Of a stretch of DNA of 64,000 nt, positions 32,400 to 43,695 are shown in pieces (the stretch's first letter is position 1; each line of letters starts with the position of its first letter). The notes beneath the pieces were generated by a model. It had not been told where the DNA came from, made no database searches, and saw only the letters and a list, made by a program, of their open reading frames with translations. Position numbers and translations under genes: made by a program. This DNA is from Aplectana chamaeleonis (Eukaryota; Nematoda; Chromadorea; Rhabditida; Cosmocercidae). The DNA lies in NCBI GenBank assembly GCA_029168955.1, contig JAPDOI010000428.1, forward strand, positions 186,001 to 250,000. The letters are read 5' to 3'.

Positions 32400-33480
32400 C
32401 CCACGAGTTCACCTGCGCACAGAACGCGGGCGATTGCGTACTGATCCCGCACACGTGCGTTCCGACCGCGCAGACCGACAAACCGATCTCAACGAGTAAT
32501 TTGCTTGCGTACTGAACGCACGCTATTGCGTACTGAACGCGAACACTTGCGTACCAACCGCACAGACTGAAAAACTGATTTCACCGACCAGTTTGTTTGC
32601 GTACTGACCGCGGTCGATTGCGTACTGAACGCGCACACCTGCGTACTAACCGTGCAGACTGACAAACCGACCACACCCACCAGTCTGCTTGCGTGCTAAA
32701 CGCGGTCGATTGGGTACTGAACGCGATCACTTGCGTACCGACCGCGCAGACCGACAAATTGATCTCAGCGAGCAGTTTGCTTGCGTACTGAACGCGGGCG
32801 ATTGGTTACTGAACGCGAACGCTTGAGTACCGACCGCGCAGACCGACAAACCGATCTCACCGATCAGTTTGTTTGCGTACTAAACGCGGACGATTGCGTA
32901 CTGAACGAGAACACCTGCGTACCGACCGCACAGACTGATGAATCGATCTCACCGGTCAGTTTGTTTGCGTACTGAACGCGGACGATTGCGTACTGAACGA
33001 GAACACTTGCGTACCGACCGCGCAGACCGACAAAAAAAATCTCAAAGAGCAGTTTGCTTGCGTACTGTACGCGGGCAATTGCGAACTGAACGCGAGAAAT
33101 TGCGTACCGACCGCGCAAACTGAAAAAACGACCTCATCGACCAGTTTTCGTGCGTGCTGAACGCGGACAGTTGCGTACCGAACAGTTGCGTACGAACTGC
33201 GTGTGCTCACGTACTGACCGCAGCGAAAAGTTATATTCCGTACTGACCGCGCGCAAAGATGAATGCGCGCGGTCAGTACGTCGCTATGGAATTCCGCGAG
33301 CGGCTGGTACGCAGCACAGGCGTATCGACCGCGTGCACTATTTCGTTTGCGCGGTCAGTACGCAAATGTGCGCGTTTGGTACGAAATGCATTTTTTGCCC
33401 GCGGTCAGTACGATAGTGACACGCGGTCGGCACAAAACGCGATTTTTCGCCCGCGGTCGGTTCACCCCATTGTCTGAGAA
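32400..33480. repeat. Second satellite D array, 21-bp units in a 92-bp higher-order unit
   Basis: TTGCGTACTGAACGCG-type 21-bp units in groups of three, each group followed by GCAGACCGACAAACCGATCT or a variant and a CAGTTTG word. The CAGACCGACAAA word recurs about every 92 bp, eight times from 32466 to 33115. The orientation flips at 33241-33278 through a 15-bp perfect stem (TACTGACCGCGCGCA and its complement, 8-base loop). Inverted units continue to about 33455. Confidence 0.88.
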
Positions 33481-33600
33481 TGTTAAAACGGTGTTCAATG
33501 TTGAAACTTGGCGCTAACTCGGTGCACCTATGTCATAGCACATGGCACCGAGTTTGCACCAACCTTCAACAGTGAACGCGAAGTCTCTTTACGATCCGTG
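33450..33600. repeat. Foldback core shared with the 15.6-kb element, plus a palindrome
   Basis: CCATTGTCTGAG, then CGGTGTTCAA, as at the turn of the large foldback element near 15600-15640. An imperfect palindrome with arms of about 38 bp follows (TGTTGAAACTTGG, ACTCGGTGC and its complement GCACCGAGT), centred near 33533. Confidence 0.7.
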
Positions 33601-33714
33601 TCTGTATTAGTCAATTTCGATTGAGTCATCGCTTACACACTCATTGATATTGTCGTCCTTTTCTGAGCCATAATACTGTTCTAGAGTCTGAATTTTTATT
33701 CCTTATCTTATTTG

Positions 33715-34415
33715 GAAGTGTACTACTAGTAGGGGTGTACTTCAAATAGAGGGTTTACTTCCTATAGAGGAATTACGGTATTTGAGTCGAGCGTGGTTGA
33801 TTTACCCATACGAAATTTCACCGTCTGAGATCGACGCTGAAGGGCGCTACACTGTACTCGTACACGTCGAAGAAAAAAAACGTGCAAGTCCTCGAAAGAA
33901 GTAGGTTTTTGAAAGGTTATAAGTTAAGCAGTGAAAGAGTTGACTTAAAAAAATCCAGACTTTGATAAACTAGGCTTTATACTCTACCGTTTGCAACCTT
34001 CCGCACTCCTGGAGAGTGCCTTTGAATAGCATTTACCTGTTGTGGGTTCTTCTCTAAAATGCACAGTGGGCCCAAATCTAACTAAGTAAGTACTGAGAAA
34101 ACGCGCATGTTCACGCAGAACCCACACCAGGAGGAATTTTCGCGAAGGGCAAGCTCCAGAGGTGCGGTAGGCTTCAAACAGTAGGTTACAAAGTGCAGTC
34201 TCCTAAAGCTAGAATTCTTCCTAGGTACCTCATTCAGAACTTGAGTTACTGCAGTTTTAAAACCCTAGTTTACATAGGATTCGTCAACTTGGATGTTTTT
34301 TGTCTTCTTCCTCTATCAGTGTAGCGGTGTTCGACGTTCATTTGAGACGCTGAAACACAGCATAGAGTAAATCGACCACGCTTGACTCAAATATACAACT
34401 CCCGTGACTCCTACT
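33715..34415. mobile_element. Foldback element with ACTTCAAATAGAGG subterminal repeats
   Basis: Left arm from 33776 (TATTTGAGTCGAGCGTGG, GATTTACCC, CGCTACACTGTA) pairs with the right arm ending near 34395 (TACACTG or TAGCGGTG, GTAAATCGACCACGCTTGAC). The block at 33717-33765 (GTGTACTTCAAATAGAGG) also occurs in the foldback at 43696-44300. Confidence 0.65.
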
Positions 34416-34472
34416 TCTCGAAATTGCTGACTTCTGGCGGAACCACCAAAAAGGGAGGTGTTAGCCCTTATA

Positions 34473-34556
34473 TTGTAGCGGTGTTCGGGCTCAATCTCAA
34501 AAGAGGAAAGTTTTTGTACAGGGTAAATCTACCACGCTCAACTCGAATATCAACTC
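34473..34556. repeat. Partial duplicate of the preceding element's right arm
   Basis: TGTAGCGGTGTTCG, then GGTAAATCTACCACGCTCAA, the same order as 34318-34400. Confidence 0.65.
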
Positions 34557-34985
34557 TACTAACTCATAGAAATTTTTCGCAGAAATCACCCAGCATTCAA
34601 TAGGCAAACTGCTCAAGACATTTCACATTGAGGATTCATATGTCTTGCTCATCATTTGGGAACAACTTCACTATGACTTCACCCTGAACTTCCTAATTGA
34701 ACACCGTCACTATCCACTCAGTTCAAATGGCGTTTCAGTCAAACCGCAATTTATAGTTGAATTAATCGAATTCCATGTGAAAAACTGCTCCGGGCGACTT
34801 TCACTCACATACACGATTGTCTATGGGTCTTCCTTCGGAGGTCAGACACCTCCGGAGCCCTTCGACCCCTCCGGAGCTCAGAACTCCCTGTGGGGAAGCT
34901 TCTCCCGCGCCGAGAGCAGTGTGGCACTGATTGATATGGGATATCTGATAATTTATTGATTTTTGACGTGGTAATGTTTTTCTTT
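34557..34985. other. Unique sequence, no gene seen
   Basis: A 104-codon frame (34645-34959) shows no motif. A CTCCGGAG-rich patch lies at 34837-34885. Confidence 0.45.
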
Positions 34986-34989
34986 TTAT

Positions 34990-35090
34990 ATTTTAACGAA
35001 ATGCAAAATTAGCGTGTTAACGCATTAACGGGTTAACGCGGTTTTTTCCCGAAAAATAACGATTAACGCTTAACGAAAAAAATAATTTTC
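34990..35090. repeat. TTAACG word repeats
   Basis: About nine copies of TTAACG or TAACGA words over 100 bp, next to a TTAA MITE. Confidence 0.75.
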
Positions 35091-35091
35091 A

Positions 35092-35560
35092 TTAAAGGCA
35101 GCATACACGCTCGTAAACGTGGTTGGGATTACAATGTGAATCGAACCGCATGGCTTACAACATAATGCCTACGCAATTTGAAGTGTCAAAAATGACCCAC
35201 AATGCCGCTGCATAAGTCAGAAGTTAGCCCCGCCCTGTATTTTCACGCCCCCTGTATTTGCTCTTTTGCTCCAAAGCAGGGCTGCTGGATCATCTTCGCC
35301 GTCAGTGACGTGTTTGGTTCACTTGTGAGGCAATCTACTAACAGTACCAACGGTGAATACTACCCAGCAACCTAGCGTTGCCGGAAAAGCGCAAATACAG
35401 GGGGCGTGAAAATAGAGGGCGGGGCCAAATTCTAACTCATATAGCGGCACTGTGGGTCGTTTTTGACACTTCAAAAAGCGTAGGCGTTGTAATAAGGGCC
35501 ATACCATTCTATTTCCGTAGTTATCTCAATCAAGTTTTCGAGCGTGTATGCTGCCTTTAA
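35092..35560. mobile_element. TTAA foldback MITE, copy 3
   Basis: TTAAAGGCAGCATACACGCT at 35092 and GAGCGTGTATGCTGCCTTTAA ending at 35560, with TTAA at both ends. It is palindromic along its length: GCCCCGCCCTGTATTTTCAC and CCCCCTGTATTTGC on the left have complements at 35388-35435. Confidence 0.92.
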
Positions 35561-35849
35561 CGCACACCCCTGGTACGTACACCAAAAATGCATGAACAAT
35601 TTGTTTCGTAGGTTTCCTGTCAACAATTCTGTGAAGACAACACGGAAAACCTATAATTTCGACTCGTTCAGCATTCGATCAGCTTTTAAACAAAATTTAC
35701 TTTTACAAAATGTTATCTTGAAATAAAGGTTGTAGATATATCTAGATACCAAAAAATACCCTACTCCGATAAAGCCTACAAAAATTAGAATAAGAGCAAG
35801 AGAGGTGCAAAAACTTACGGTCTGGAAAGAGTTAGAGAAAAAAAAGTTC

Positions 35850-36331
35850 AAAGAAACGAGTTCAAATGATTTTCTGGGCCCACCTAAGAACGTAGAGAGA
35901 GTTTGTTCGGTTTGAAACGCCTTAATGTGAAGATAATTGAGGTTGAATGTCTCAAATTCCGTCAAAAGATGCCGGCCCTCCGTCAGTCATCTGACACAAT
36001 TTGCTGTCAGCCATCATATAAATAACTGATGAACAATTGATACAGTGCAACTGAGGGGAAGTTGATGGAACACACCATACGACTACGTCAAGAATGACTT
36101 TTCTACACACATCGATTAACGTTTCCTTCTCAGCGAATAACTTGAAAGAAAGATCTCTCTAACGACCGACTCTTCCTTTGTCAAAAGTGGATTGAGATAT
36201 TTTGGGTCTAAAAAAGGGATTTTCAGTGGATTTTTCGCGGTTTTCTCAACGTAGCTGTTACATAGGGAGCTATAGCTTTCATCATATATGGAAAACTCAA
36301 AAACGAAATCCATCGTGAACGATGCCTTTAA
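35850..36331. mobile_element. TTAA element, right end preserved, left end unclear
   Basis: Ends CATCGTGAACGATGCCTTTAA (TTAA at 36328-36331). The 200 bp before it resemble the left part of 12735-13225 read in reverse (GAGTTTTCC, CGGTTTTCTC). No clean left TTAAAGGCA end is visible near 35850. Confidence 0.6.
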
Positions 36332-36336
36332 CAAGT

Positions 36337-36806
36337 TTGAAGGCAGCATACACGCTCGTAAACGTGATTGAGATAACTACGGAAATAGTATGGTATGGCC
36401 CAGATTACAACGCCTATGCATTCTGAAGTGTCAAAAACGACCCAAAATGCCGCTACATAAGGTAGAAGTTAGCCCCGCCCTGTATTTTCACGCCCCCTGT
36501 ATTTGCTATTTTGCTCCAAAGCAGGGTTGCCTGGGTCATCTTCGCCGTCAGTGACGTGTGTGGTTCACTTGTTAGGCAATCTACCAGCGGTACCGATGGT
36601 GAATATGACCCAGCAACCTTGCATTGCAGGAAAAGGGCAATTACAGGGGGCGTGAAAATACAGGGCGGGGCCAACTTCTGTCTCATGTAGCGGCATTGTG
36701 GGTCGTTTTTGACACTTCAGAATGCATAGGCGTTTTAATCTGGGCCACACCATTCTATTTCCGTAGTTATCTCAATCACGTTTACGAGCCTGTATGCTGC
36801 CTTTAA
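36337..36806. mobile_element. TTAA foldback MITE, copy 4
   Basis: TTGAAGGCAGCATACACGCT at 36337 and GTATGCTGCCTTTAA ending at 36806. Interior palindrome as in copy 3 (GCCCCGCCCTGTATTTTCAC and its complement). One target base has mutated (TTGA). Confidence 0.9.
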
Positions 36807-36971
36807 ACAGAACATGAGAGACAAAAAGCTCAAAAAAGGTTGTTACAATGTAGATAATTGCAAGCACTCACTGAAAATTCACGCCATGAGCGTGTGAGGT
36901 CTGCGATTTGGCGCCGAATATCCTACGTCTTGACGAAACACCACGGCTCACACGCTTCAGCTAGACTGATC

Positions 36972-37158
36972 GCTTCCGGGTGGTGGCCATCGTGTATCAA
37001 CACCCCCGAAGAGGCGGGACGAACGGGGGAGGAGCGAGGCTCCTGATTGGGCGCAACGCGGAACTAGCCCGTGGTGCGTCCAATCAGGAACTTCGCTTCT
37101 CCCCCGTTTCTCCCGCCTCCTCGGGGGTGTTGATACACGATGGCCACCACCCATCGCT
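36972..37158. mobile_element. Short foldback element with ~78-bp arms
   Basis: GGGTGGTGGCCATCGTGTAT, CAACACCCCCGA at the left; TCGGGGGTGTTG, ATACACGATGGCCACCACCC at the right. GC-rich and near-perfect, with a loop of about 30 bp. Confidence 0.85.
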
Positions 37159-37359
37159 CCTATCATGGAAGCGACGCGACCAGTCGAAGCGACCTAGCCA
37201 AATCAAGCAGGTTGTTTCGACTACCTATGGAATACCTAAATCGCTTGGCGATCGCGAGCGAAACTGCCAACTGTTCTCACTCGCTGCGACTCAGTGTTGT
37301 GATGGGTTTTTGTTGCTGCTAGCCAGCGACTAGTCGAAGCAACCAGCTATGAAGGGGAC

Positions 37360-37841
37360 TTAAAGGCAGCGTACACGCTCGTAAATGTAATTGAGATAAC
37401 GACGGAAATAGAATGGTAAGGCTCAGAACACAACGCCTACGCATTTTGAAGAGTCAAAAACGACTAACAATGGCGCTACATGAGTAAGAAGTTGGCCCCG
37501 CCCCTGCATCTGCCTGCCCCCTGTATTCGCGTCCTCCGCCAAAACAAACGTGCTGGGCCATTTCCACCGTCGTCGATGTGTGTACATATTTCACCTGTTG
37601 TACCTATTCTACCACCCACAAACGTCGCCTACGGTTGGAATGGCCCAGCACCCCTGTTTTGGAAGAGGACGCAAATACAGGGGGCGGGCAGATGCAGAGG
37701 CGGGGCCAACTTCTCACTCGTGTAACGTCATTATGGGTCGTTTTTGACGCTTCAAACTGCGTAGGCGTTGTGTTCTGTGACATACCATTCTAGTTCCGTA
37801 GTTATCTCAATTACATTTGCGAGCGTGTACGCTGCCTTTGA
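37360..37841. mobile_element. TTAA foldback MITE, copy 5
   Basis: TTAAAGGCAGCGTACACGCT at 37360; GAGCGTGTACGCTGCCTTTGA ending at 37841. Interior palindrome with GCCCCGCCCCTGCATCTGCC and its complement. It sits near the centre of the 3.1-kb inverted repeat. Confidence 0.9.
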
Positions 37842-38705
37842 GGTGCAGAAGCAAACATGGATCAAATAAGAGGCCGAGAAGGGAGGGAGGACCGTGAAGT
37901 TACACAGGTGGGATTCGCTTCCCACTTTCATGAAAATCACGAAATTAATCTCTGAGGGCGTGTCGTGCCTCTAGTGCGTACAAATACCTCATCAACGCTT
38001 TGCGAAAATAGTGGCACAATGCCATATCTTCTGCAAAAAATCTAAATTCTTATCACCTGCTCACCTGCTCTATGGCGCCTGAAGCGCTCGCGATGCTCTT
38101 GCCCTCGTTTACCCTCCGGTTTTTACAGTCTATACATCTCGTTTAGAGGTGTGCGACTAACGCTAGCCGATTCACAGGTTTCGTAAAAAAAAATTTTGGT
38201 AAGATTTCATTCAATAAATTACAGAATTGATCTCAAACTTCTTCGAAACTTTAACCCTTGAAATTTCTGAGCCGTAATGTTTCGTCAAGACGTAGGATAT
38301 TCGGCGCCAAATCGCGGACCTCACACGGTTTTGGCGTCAATTTTCGGTGGATGCTTGCAATTATCTACATTGTAACAACATTTGTTTAGCTTTTCGTCTC
38401 TCATGTTCTTTTTAAAGTTGTTAACTCTCTAACTCGTCTCAGACCGTAAGTTTTTGCACCTCTCTTGCTCTTATTCCAGTTTTTGTAGGCTTTATCGGAG
38501 TAGGGTATTTAATTGGTAACTAAATACATCTACAATCTTTATTTCAAGGTAACATTTTGTAAAAGTAAATTTCGTTTGAAAAAGCGAATTTTTGTTGCTG
38601 ATCGAATGCGACTCGAAATTATAGGTTTTCCGGGTTGTCTTCACAGAATTCTTAGCAGGAAACCTACGAAACAAATTGTTCATGCATTTTTGGTGTACGC
38701 ACTTT

Positions 38706-39597
38706 TCAGAGACGAAAAAGACTCTCAGAGATTTTTACCAAATCTTCTTTGGTAGTCTTCTTCTTTTCCGTGAGGGCACTTTTTTTCTTTATTTGATTCC
38801 TCCTTCCTTGTTAATCTTTTGTCCCGAGCGATTTTTTTCAAAAATCAAAGCAGGGCACTCTAGTAAAACGTATGGTTTCCGTTTTCGAAATAGTCTGACG
38901 CATGGACCAGGCGGCTGCACGTGATGGGTTGGCGGCAGGGCTGGGCACGCGTCGTGGTTAACCTTAGGGGGTGCTTATTGGACGTTGCAGAGAGGGCAAA
39001 GGGGCAGGAGGGGTGCTCAAACCGGACACCAAAAAAAACGAAGTGCGTGTTCTGTCAAATTCCAAGAGCAAAATAATACACGATTCTCTTCTGGTTTGTC
39101 ATATCTTCTTCTCCGCTTTTTAAGAGATACACTTACAGAATTCAAATTATTGATATACATATATGCAGTTTGTGTTCGGAATAATTCATAGTTGCTGTCG
39201 AAGCTTCTCATCAACAACTCTATGAATTAAGATCGCATATAATGTGTTTGATTGTTTTGATGAAAGAATAAACACTACTCTGTTATCTTGTAGCAAGTAA
39301 GGATTGATGTGGTTTCATGTTTCTATGGTGTACCGTTCAGTGCTTACGCTTGTGGTTACCGATTAGAAGCGAAGATACAAAAACAGCGCTCAGACGCTAT
39401 CGTTCACGTTCAGAAAAGAATTAGCGAACTGCCGAATTATGGCAGACTAAAAATACAGATATCACGGTCAGTATAAAAACTAGCCAACAGAATTTCGTCT
39501 ATGAGAATGGCTTATGAAGAGAGCCGACTGTAAAAATTGAAGGCTGCAAGTTCCAGTGAAAGAAGCAAATAATCGTACCTTCCTACTTGAGAAGTAC
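38706..39597. other. Unique sequence, no gene seen
   Basis: Short frames only. A GC-richer patch lies at 38905-39015. Confidence 0.5.
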
Positions 39598-40502
39598 CGT
39601 GTACATAAAAACCCGAGTTTTGTCCAGCTTGAATGCCGCGATTCCTTAGAGACTGGTCTCGGCGTGCGATATGGTGTTTGTCCGCAGCTACACAGCGCAC
39701 ACTGGAGTGGACGCGCGCACAATATTAATTAAAAATGCGTTTTATTACAGAACGGGGTGGAGAAAAGAATCGAAAGTGGAGTATATGGGAGAAGGCAGAA
39801 ATAGGATGCTTTCAATGTAACCATTTCAGAAATTTAATGTACATAAACTAAATTGGAGCAGGGTGAATTTTTCGGACTTGACAAGGTTCATTCAAATGAA
39901 CTTTGTTGATTAAAAACAGCATTAACCATGAGAACTAAGAGCATTGGGAGAAAGAGGAGAATCTGGCAAACATTTCAGTAACAAAAGCTTTGATATTCAA
40001 TGTGATTTAAGGACCTTAAAACTCGTCCCGGTTTTATCCCGGTTTTGTCCCGGTTTTCGGGGTAAACCGGGGCGAGATTTAAGGTCCTTGAATCACATTG
40101 AAAAACGATCTTGTGGAAGCTAAATTGTTTGCCAGATTCTCCTCTTTCCCATAATATCCTTTACTCGCATGTTTAATGCTACTTTTGATCAACTGGGTTC
40201 GTTTGAATTAAACTTGTCACGGCTAAATACTTACCCCTGCTCCAACTTTGTTTGTTTACATTAAATTTTAAAAATGCGTACATCCAGAATAGACAATTTT
40301 CATCATCTTCCATTTCCTTCGGTTTCAATCGTTTTCTATTCCCGTTCTGCAATAAAATACATTTTTTTTACTAATATTGTGTGCGCGTCCACTCCCGTGT
40401 GCGCTGTGTAGCTGCGTACGCCCACCATATCGCACGGCGAGCCGAGTCTCTAAGGGATTGCGGCGTTCTAAGTGGGTGAAAATCGGGTTTTCCACTCCCT
40501 AC
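39598..40502. mobile_element. 900-bp palindrome
   Basis: Arms of about 435 bp (39598-40034 and 40068-40502) are complementary along their length: ACCCGAGTTTT, GATTCCTTAGAGACT, GCGATATGGTG, GGACGCGCGCACAATATTA, GCAGGGTGAA, GAGGAGAATCTGGCAAAC, GTGATTTAAGGACCTTAAA. The loop carries three CCCGGTTTT words. The same 45-residue open frame (MCARPL to GF) appears in opposite orientations in the arms, a by-product of the palindrome. Confidence 0.88.
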
Positions 40503-41148
40503 GCATCTCATCAATCCCTACATGGTTCCACAACACAAAATAATTCCATTTACGGAGTTTTCTTTATTCAGAGTTTGTTTTATACTCTGGTTTTTCAAAA
40601 TAAGGAAGTCAAGATCATGGCTGTTGTGCTCGACTTCTCGCAAAACAGCCGATTTCGATTTCCAATAGGGGGGTGCCTGAAAATTACCGAGCTAAGGGGG
40701 GTGCATATTAAAAAATCGCCATGCCGGGACGTGTGCCTGCTCTTGTTGGCGGTCTCACTGGAGAATGGGGTTTCGATTCGCGAAGGGGTGATCTACCGTC
40801 GCAGCCCCGTCCATTCATCAGACTAAATTTTTGCGCGAACTCTACACTCGAAACGAGAAGGACAATCTCGTCCGCGATTCTCTGTCCTTTTTCACGCGAA
40901 ATTTCGTCCTCACGAGCTAACTAAAATCGTTCGACGATTTGGAGACGCTTCGTCCAGCGATTTGAAGTCGCAGCCGTCTCAACTTCAGACTCAACTTGGA
41001 GTCGAAGCGACCAGCTATGAAAGGGGCTTGAGTTTTGACATACACACAAGAATAACGAGAAAAAATTACAACTTACAAAAAAAATGGAAATAACAAGGAA
41101 AATTCGATTTTTCCTTGGTATCCGTGCGGAGCAGGGCTGTACGTATTT
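40503..41148. other. Unique sequence, no gene seen
   Basis: 40950-41030 contains GTCGAAGCGACCAGCTATGA and GGGGCTT, also found at 37334-37360, so it may be a repeat end. Nothing else recognised. Confidence 0.45.
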
Positions 41149-41262
41149 ACGAATTACGATTTACGAATTACGGGTGTTTTTGGTGATTTTTTTACGATTT
41201 ACGATTTACGAAATTTTGCTCCAAAATCGTAATGAATCGTAACAAATCGTAACAAATCTTGA
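41149..41262. repeat. TTACGAT word repeats
   Basis: TTTACGAATTACGATTTACG followed by further TTACGAT words, then the complementary AATCGTAA words at 41225-41260. Confidence 0.78.
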
Positions 41263-41599
41263 AAATGAGGATGAGGGACAATACATATAAATTTACGGTC
41301 TGGAGGATGAATACATTTTGGACGTCTTTCACACCCGTGATGTTTTCTTCCAATTTCAATTTCGGTGAAACCTTACCCTGACATTCCCAGCCGGGTGCAG
41401 TCAATAGTATGTCGAACACGGCGAGATATAATTGTTGATAACGAGTTTCAGGCACGACTGACCGCTTCGCTTTTCTCAGTGACCAGCTCAAACTTATTAT
41501 TGGTTCCAAGCATTTTTTGCCTGCTTCATATGCGAGCCAGGTCGGCAAAGCCGAGCTCCGTGGTTATTCATTTCCAAGGAATGCTCTCGGCCCATGATG

Positions 41600-41770
41600 A
41601 ACACGAGAGGCGCAGACATTCTCTGTCTATATCGGAGTGAAATTCCGGTCCGCAGTTGCAGACAACCGCTGTTGCAACACGCAGTGCAAACAGAATCGTG
41701 ATGGGACCACGACATCCTGGCACGATTAGTAATCTTAACAGCACGATTGTCTTCAAGCTGCCTTCGGAAA
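41600..41770. mobile_element. Possible degenerate M1 MITE, copy 3
   Basis: AAATTCCGGTCCGC, TGTTGCAAC and GGCACGATTAGTAATC resemble the M1 copy at 11601. The match is patchy. Confidence 0.4.
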
Positions 41771-42650
41771 AGCGATTAAAGACCTTGCTGGTTTATGGGG
41801 CACATAAAGGTTGAAATCCAGTACATAGCTGCCTTCGGAAAATACAGTTCGTAGCAGATTTTCACGGAGATTTCAAAAACAACCTTCACCACGCATCTAT
41901 CTTCTGCGGATAAGTGTTATTAACAAAACTGGCATTTCGTGTGTTGAAATCGCGCTGAAGGATCGGGAAAATATATTTCTAACCTAACAACACTCTTCAA
42001 CGGAGAGTCTTACGGGGATTTCCAAATTAGCCTTTGATATATGTCTACCTCCAGAGGCAATTATGCTACGAGAGAGAAGTGGTATTTTGAAAATTTGGTT
42101 CAAAACCTTCCAACACAAATAATGACTGCAGAGCCACCCACCTTTCAGGGAAGGTTATGAAATGTTTAAAATTTGGGAATTCAAGCAAATTCTAAACGCG
42201 AAAGAAGATAAGATTAAGAATTTGTTCATTTTTGAAATCAGAGATTTGGAGGAATCCTCCATCTTTTTGCTTTTCAGAATACTAAACAACCTTCACCTCT
42301 AGGACCGCTTTCTACACCCCAACAATCTTACGTTTATGGTGAGGAAGGCTTCTAACTCCATTCAGAGCAACGCTCCACAGTTATATGTAGAGGTCAAGCT
42401 TGACTTCTGCGTCGAAAAGTGGTTTTGCAAATGTATATCTCCTTTAGAATGGCCACCTTGTCTAAGTATCCTTCTCTTGAAAGACTGAGCCTTAAACTTT
42501 GAACCGCAATTTTTTCTCTACCGTGTCGTCCTCCTTCGCACTCATTCATTTGCATTTGGTAATACGATGGTTCTCTGTGTTTTCAAAAGTAGAGCGAAAC
42601 GTGGCAAAGGTTTGGTGATTGATTAAGCTTAAAGTTTCAACTTTATATAT
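41771..42650. other. Unique sequence, no gene seen
   Basis: AT-rich with a short repeated phrase AGCTGCCTTCGGAAAA (41757 and 41828). No gene or RNA recognised. Confidence 0.5.
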
Positions 42651-43106
42651 TTAAAGGCAGCGTTCACGATGATCATCCTCGTTGACTTTCCACAGTGAAA
42701 TGATAGGCGAGAAAGTTCCTAGGCTCCCAGTGTCGAAAGAACGGTAGAAAACGTGCCAGGAGCGGCAAAATAACGTCTGCGAACAAGCGTTTTGGTGTCC
42801 CAGACACGCCCCGTGCTCCAGATCCGCCCCCTCGATATGAAAAAATGAAGACTCAGATTACAGGAATGATCAAGTCAAGGAAGTGCTGATAAGTGAGCTG
42901 ATCGCTTCATTGCACTGTTAGGTATCATCCTTCTAGCGGTCAATTCCTCCACGCTCAAAAATCAACGTGAACAAGAGAGGACCTATTTTGGCTCGCAAAC
43001 GCGTCTTTCGTTTTCTTTTTAAGCATGCCTTGCTATATAGGGCACCAGACCTTCCGTAAGCCGTGGAGATATCGGAAGTGAAATTTATCGTGAACACTGC
43101 CTTTAA
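42651..43106. mobile_element. TTAA element T1, short copy with empty nested site
   Basis: TTAAAGGCAGCGTTCACGAT at 42651; ATCGTGAACACTGCCTTTAA ending at 43106. TTAA is intact at both ends. It matches 30992-31933 except that the nested 488 bp are absent; TTAA at 43019-43022 is the unoccupied site. Confidence 0.92.
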
Positions 43107-43313
43107 TAAAATTTTTATTACTTCTACAGAGTAATTCAAGTCTATCCCAATGAGACTGCTCGCCCATGCGGCCGGTGGGCGTGTTGACCGGCCGCCGCGA
43201 AGGTTTTTTTTGGATTCGTGAATATCAGACACCACGAATATCAGACAAATTGGGAACAATATTCCAGTTAGCTGTATCTAAGTCGTCAGTCAGCTCGTCT
43301 GAAAAATGCCTTC

Positions 43314-43455
43314 GTGACGTCTAGTGCATACTTATCGCAACGAGCGACGCGGCATAACCCTTGTCATCTATATCGACAGAAAATCGACATTGCTGATATG
43401 CACTGTCGCGATCGCGCAACGCGGGAAGTATGCACTAGGTTTGACGTGTGCTCGT
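43314..43455. mobile_element. Small foldback, about 140 bp
   Basis: GTGACGTCTAGTGCATACTT at 43312 and GAAGTATGCACTAGGTTTGAC near 43427 are inverted copies. The interior is CG-rich (TCGCGATCGCGC). Confidence 0.6.
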
Positions 43456-43695
43456 TGCGCAGGCTGACCGCGTGGGTAGAGAGTCCCATTCGGATAGACT
43501 TTAGGTAATCAATGGGTGTCGTCCCAAAGAGAGTAAATCTTTGGTAAGAGACCAGAGAGTGAATAAACTTGGTATCATCCTAGTGGAGTGAAGATCTTAC
43601 TTAATGCCTTCAACTTAATGAAGGCAACTTAGGGGAGTAGCGACCGAAGAAGAGTATACCTTGCAACACCTAATTAATATACCGGATTTTCTATT

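Larger units (their letters stand above)
35565..38705. repeat. Large inverted repeat (about 3.1 kb) with nested insertions
   Basis: Outer arms 35565-35850 and 38425-38705 are complementary (CATGAACAATTTGTTTCGTA, TCTTCACAGAATT, TTTATCGGAGTAGGGTAT, CCGTAAGTTTTTGCACCTCT). Inner arms 36810-36945 and 38275-38410 are complementary (TGAGAGAC, ACAATGTAGATAATTGCAAG, TTGGCGCCGAATATCCTACG). The left arm is interrupted by two TTAA insertions; the right arm keeps the empty sites. The centre holds a foldback and another TTAA MITE. Confidence 0.85.

Noticed and set aside
39480..40826. Divergent pair of related genes (MCARPL frames)
   Set aside because: The similarity is explained by the 435-bp palindrome arms; the frames have no independent support.
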